Below, piece after piece: positions 61,826-64,000 of a stretch of 64,000 bases of DNA. This stretch comes from Bacillota bacterium. Its GTDB lineage: Bacteria; Bacillota; Clostridia; Lachnospirales; Lachnospiraceae. Below the pieces are notes generated by a model. The model searched no databases. It saw only the letters and a list, made by a program, of their open reading frames with translations, and was not told where the DNA came from. The stretch spans positions 62,001-126,000 of the forward strand of contig JAEWYQ010000088.1 of assembly GCA_023395555.1 (NCBI GenBank), in the 5' to 3' direction. The first letter of the stretch is position 1; each line of letters opens with the position of its first letter. The translations under genes were made by a program, and so were the position numbers.

Positions 61826-61874
61826 CTCACGATTGCTATCACAGTTTGAAAATTGCTATCAAAAGATATATAAT
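61826..61874 (+). promoter_or_regulatory. ATCACA-type promoter D of the leucine-rich-repeat gene
   Basis: ATCACA (61838-61843) is preceded 12 bp upstream by the partial match CTCACG (61826-61831). TTGAAA (61846-61851) and a perfect TATAAT (61869-61874) are 17 bp apart. A further ATCA at 61858 extends the pattern downstream. Confidence 0.65.
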
Positions 61875-61892
61875 ATTTAGGAAAAAATACAA

Positions 61893-61905
61893 GGTGCCTG
61901 ACACC
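61893..61905 (+). repeat. Dispersed GGTGCCTGACACC repeat, copy in the leucine-rich-repeat leader
   Basis: An exact copy of the 13-mer lies between the promoter and the ribosome site GGAAGGGG of the gene at 61920. Confidence 0.75.
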
Positions 61906-61919
61906 GGAAGGGGTTTGCT

Positions 61920-64000
61920 ATGAGAAGAAAATCACTAAAAGGAATTATTTTCGTTGCTCTGTTGATGGCAGCAGTATTTGTAATATCCTCGGATAAGCTC
62001 ATGCCGGGAATGAGTAGAACTGCTTATGCCGATGAATTAAAGAGCGGGGATTATAAATATGAGCTTCTTGAGGACGGAACCGTATGGATATTAAAGTATA
62101 CAGGAAAAGCAACGAAAGTGAAGTTCCCCGGCACCCTGGCCGGCAAGAAAGTAACCCGGATTATGTCTCGCGGCTATAGTGTTTTTGAAGATAATCATAA
62201 AGAGAAGGTTACGAGTGCGGAGATTCCGGAGGGCGTCATCGAAATAGGAGATACGTTTAACGGTTGTACAAAATTGAAAAGCGTTATTCTTCCGGGGAGC
62301 TTATTAAGAATAGAAACTGATTTTGGAAACTGTACATCATTAACGGAAATTAAGCTGCCAGCCAAGCTGGAATACATAGGAAATCAAGCGTTTTGGGGCT
62401 GTACTGGATTAAGAGAGATTAGCATACCGGATAGTGTGGTAGAAATGGGAGGTGGAGCTTTCTATCATTGTACAAATCTGAAGAAATTAAAGCTATCAAA
62501 AAATGCTCCAGTGGTGGACTTGTACGGGTGTGAATTTTTAACTAATCTCATAATACCCAATGGGGTAACGGAAATTACCCTTTCTGATTGCTTCCGCCTG
62601 AATAAATTAAACCTTCCGGGCTCACTCAAAAAACTTAGCATTAGTAATAACGATAGTCTGGAGAGTTGTACAATACCGGAAGGGATTGAGGTGATTTCAT
62701 TATGGAACTGCAAGCGTCTTATAAAAGTGAATATTCCTTCCAGTACGGTAGATGTGGTGTTGAGATACTGCCCTAAGATAAAGAGTATCAAACTGCCAAA
62801 CACATTGACGTATATTAAGGATGAGGCTTTTTTGATGTGTAAAAGCCTGGAAGATATTAATATTCCCAGTAGTGTCAGGTCTGTGGGTGAAAATAGCCTG
62901 CTGGGTACAGCCTGGTATAATAAACAGAAGGATGGATTGATTTATAAGGATAAGTGGTGTATCGCTTATAAAGGCGATAGAACAAAGGTTAAGAGTTTGT
63001 CCTTTGCTAAGGGAACAAAAGGTATTGCGGATGGACTGACTGCAGAGCGGGTGTTGACGATATTGCCAAATGGGTCGCTCATGGATGAGCCTTGTCCATT
63101 TGATTCAATTCAGGAGATCATACTTCCTGATAGTGTGGAAATCATAGGCAGGGGGGCCTTTAGCAACTGTAAGAACCTGACAGGCATTACACTTTCCCCC
63201 AATATAAAGGTAATAAGTGCAGGTGCATTTTCAGGATGCTCCAAACTCAAGAACATTGTACTGCCGGATAGCGTGGAAATTATTGAAGAGGGAGCATTTG
63301 GCTGGTGTATAAATTTAACAGATATTAAACTCTCAAAAAAACTCAAAATCATAGAGCCCGGTGCGTTTGTATGCTGCTCTAAACTCAAGAACATTGTGCT
63401 TCCGGACAGTCTCGAGGCCATAGGGAGAGATATGAGAGACGATGAGCAGGTAGGTTTTTTTGGAGTATTTATAGGGTGTGAGAGCTTAACAAGTATAAAA
63501 CTTCCCGAAAATTTAAAGCTGATAGGCTATCGTACATTTGAGGATTGTATTAATCTTAAAAGTATTGTGCTACCAAACAAATTAGAGAGTATAGGTGATT
63601 CTGCGTTTAAGGGATGTGTAAAGCTGGATACCTTTACGGTGCCAAAGAGTGTACAGCGTATCGGGGTGGAAGCTTTTGACAATACAGCGTGGATGAAGAA
63701 ACAAAAAAATGGAGTGGTTTATAAGGATGGATGGGTGATTGATTACAAAGGCACAATGCCAGACAAGGCCTCTGTTACCATAAAGGAAGGAACAATCGGC
63801 CTTTCTGATTATTCCCTTGCGGAAAAGGAATTTACAACAGTTCGGGAGGATTATGGATATGTCCATGCTGTCAGCCATAAAAAGCTAAACAAAGTGTCAG
63901 TCCCTGATACGGTTAGGTATATAGGCAAGGGTGCCTTCGCGAACAGTGGATTGGAGAGTATTATATTAACAGGTAATATAGAAAGGCTGGATAGAACGTT
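61920..64000 (+). CDS. BspA-type leucine-rich-repeat secreted protein (partial, runs off the right edge)
   Basis: The frame opens with MRRKSLKGIIFVALLMAAVF, a signal peptide, and stays open to the last base, giving at least 693 residues. From about residue 90 it consists of LRR_5 repeats of the kind found in BspA proteins (IPDSVVEMGGGAFYHCTNLK, LPDSVEIIGRGAFSNCKNLT, LPNKLESIGDSAFKGCVKL). Some units are irregular, and two copies of a WYNKQKDGLIYKD / WMKKQKNGVVYKD insert separate blocks. Such proteins bind host or matrix molecules in gut and oral bacteria. ATG follows GGAAGGGGTTTGCT. Confidence 0.92.
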   Translation, partial: MRRKSLKGIIFVALLMAAVFVISSDKLMPGMSRTAYADELKSGDYKYELLEDGTVWILKYTGKATKVKFPGTLAGKKVTRIMSRGYSVFEDNHKEKVTSAEIPEGVIEIGDTFNGCTKLKSVILPGSLLRIETDFGNCTSLTEIKLPAKLEYIGNQAFWGCTGLREISIPDSVVEMGGGAFYHCTNLKKLKLSKNAPVVDLYGCEFLTNLIIPNGVTEITLSDCFRLNKLNLPGSLKKLSISNNDSLESCTIPEGIEVISLWNCKRLIKVNIPSSTVDVVLRYCPKIKSIKLPNTLTYIKDEAFLMCKSLEDINIPSSVRSVGENSLLGTAWYNKQKDGLIYKDKWCIAYKGDRTKVKSLSFAKGTKGIADGLTAERVLTILPNGSLMDEPCPFDSIQEIILPDSVEIIGRGAFSNCKNLTGITLSPNIKVISAGAFSGCSKLKNIVLPDSVEIIEEGAFGWCINLTDIKLSKKLKIIEPGAFVCCSKLKNIVLPDSLEAIGRDMRDDEQVGFFGVFIGCESLTSIKLPENLKLIGYRTFEDCINLKSIVLPNKLESIGDSAFKGCVKLDTFTVPKSVQRIGVEAFDNTAWMKKQKNGVVYKDGWVIDYKGTMPDKASVTIKEGTIGLSDYSLAEKEFTTVREDYGYVHAVSHKKLNKVSVPDTVRYIGKGAFANSGLESIILTGNIERLDRT

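Overview
The window comes from a spore-forming, moderate-GC member of the Bacillota, most likely a Lachnospiraceae-type Clostridia. Supporting evidence is the intact sporulation factor sigma-K, a pyrophosphate-type phosphofructokinase, ThiI without a rhodanese domain, an IreB-RuvX-DUF1292 gene block, RNase J, a PolA with a degenerate proofreading domain, and A/G-rich Shine-Dalgarno sites before nearly every gene. This placement comes from gene content and was not checked by a database search.

From 1 to about 44 kb the window is chromosomal core, mostly on the + strand. It holds the tail of a penicillin-binding protein, two Nudix genes, an APH-like kinase, tRNA-Leu(CAA), an anti-sigma-like protein, polA-coaE, a dicarboxylate-type symporter, PPi-PFK, a WalJ-like hydrolase, an ACT-UPF0210 pair, pepD, an LCP protein and an M23 peptidase. 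Cysteine desulfurase-thiI and mtaB follow. The block ireB-ruvX-DUF1292-Fur-rnj-MltG-like-trmR-trhP resembles the Bacillus yrzL-yrrK-yrzB...yrrL-yrrM-yrrN/O order. Next come sigK, a second cysteine desulfurase paired with a TtcA-like enzyme, an ABC-F protein, GtrA, folC, pheA, an HtrA protease, a lone substrate-binding lipoprotein, pcrA, a DUF1836 regulator and a YerC/TrpR-like regulator. Both sulfur donors therefore sit beside a tRNA thiolation enzyme.

From 44.4 to 52.2 kb there is a cell-envelope operon: a transglutaminase-like Ig protein, an Asp/Glu racemase, an adenylation enzyme, an acyl carrier protein, an MBOAT acyltransferase, a DltD-like SGNH protein and a lipoprotein. It looks like a dlt pathway with an amino-acid racemase attached. 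On the opposite strand just before it is a 27-residue four-cysteine peptide gene with its own promoter, ribosome site and terminator.

From 52.2 kb to the right edge is an accessory island of large secreted proteins (BIG2/YfaP-like, beta-helix with a Pro/Thr linker, BspA-type leucine-rich repeats). An intact XRE-type regulator is divergent from one of them. A second copy of that regulator has lost its N-terminal half through an internal deletion but keeps its promoter region. Four promoters in this island share one design: two ATCACA-like boxes 12 bp apart, directly upstream of a TTGAAA-like -35. This is the best candidate for an undescribed regulatory system here.

Smaller novelties are a two-copy intergenic element with a compensatory hairpin change, a 54-bp tandem array that re-encodes the end of sigK, an FMN-riboswitch-like fragment before a cysteine desulfurase, and a hairpin that can hide a Shine-Dalgarno site. 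No CRISPR array, rRNA, complete insertion sequence or phage was seen.
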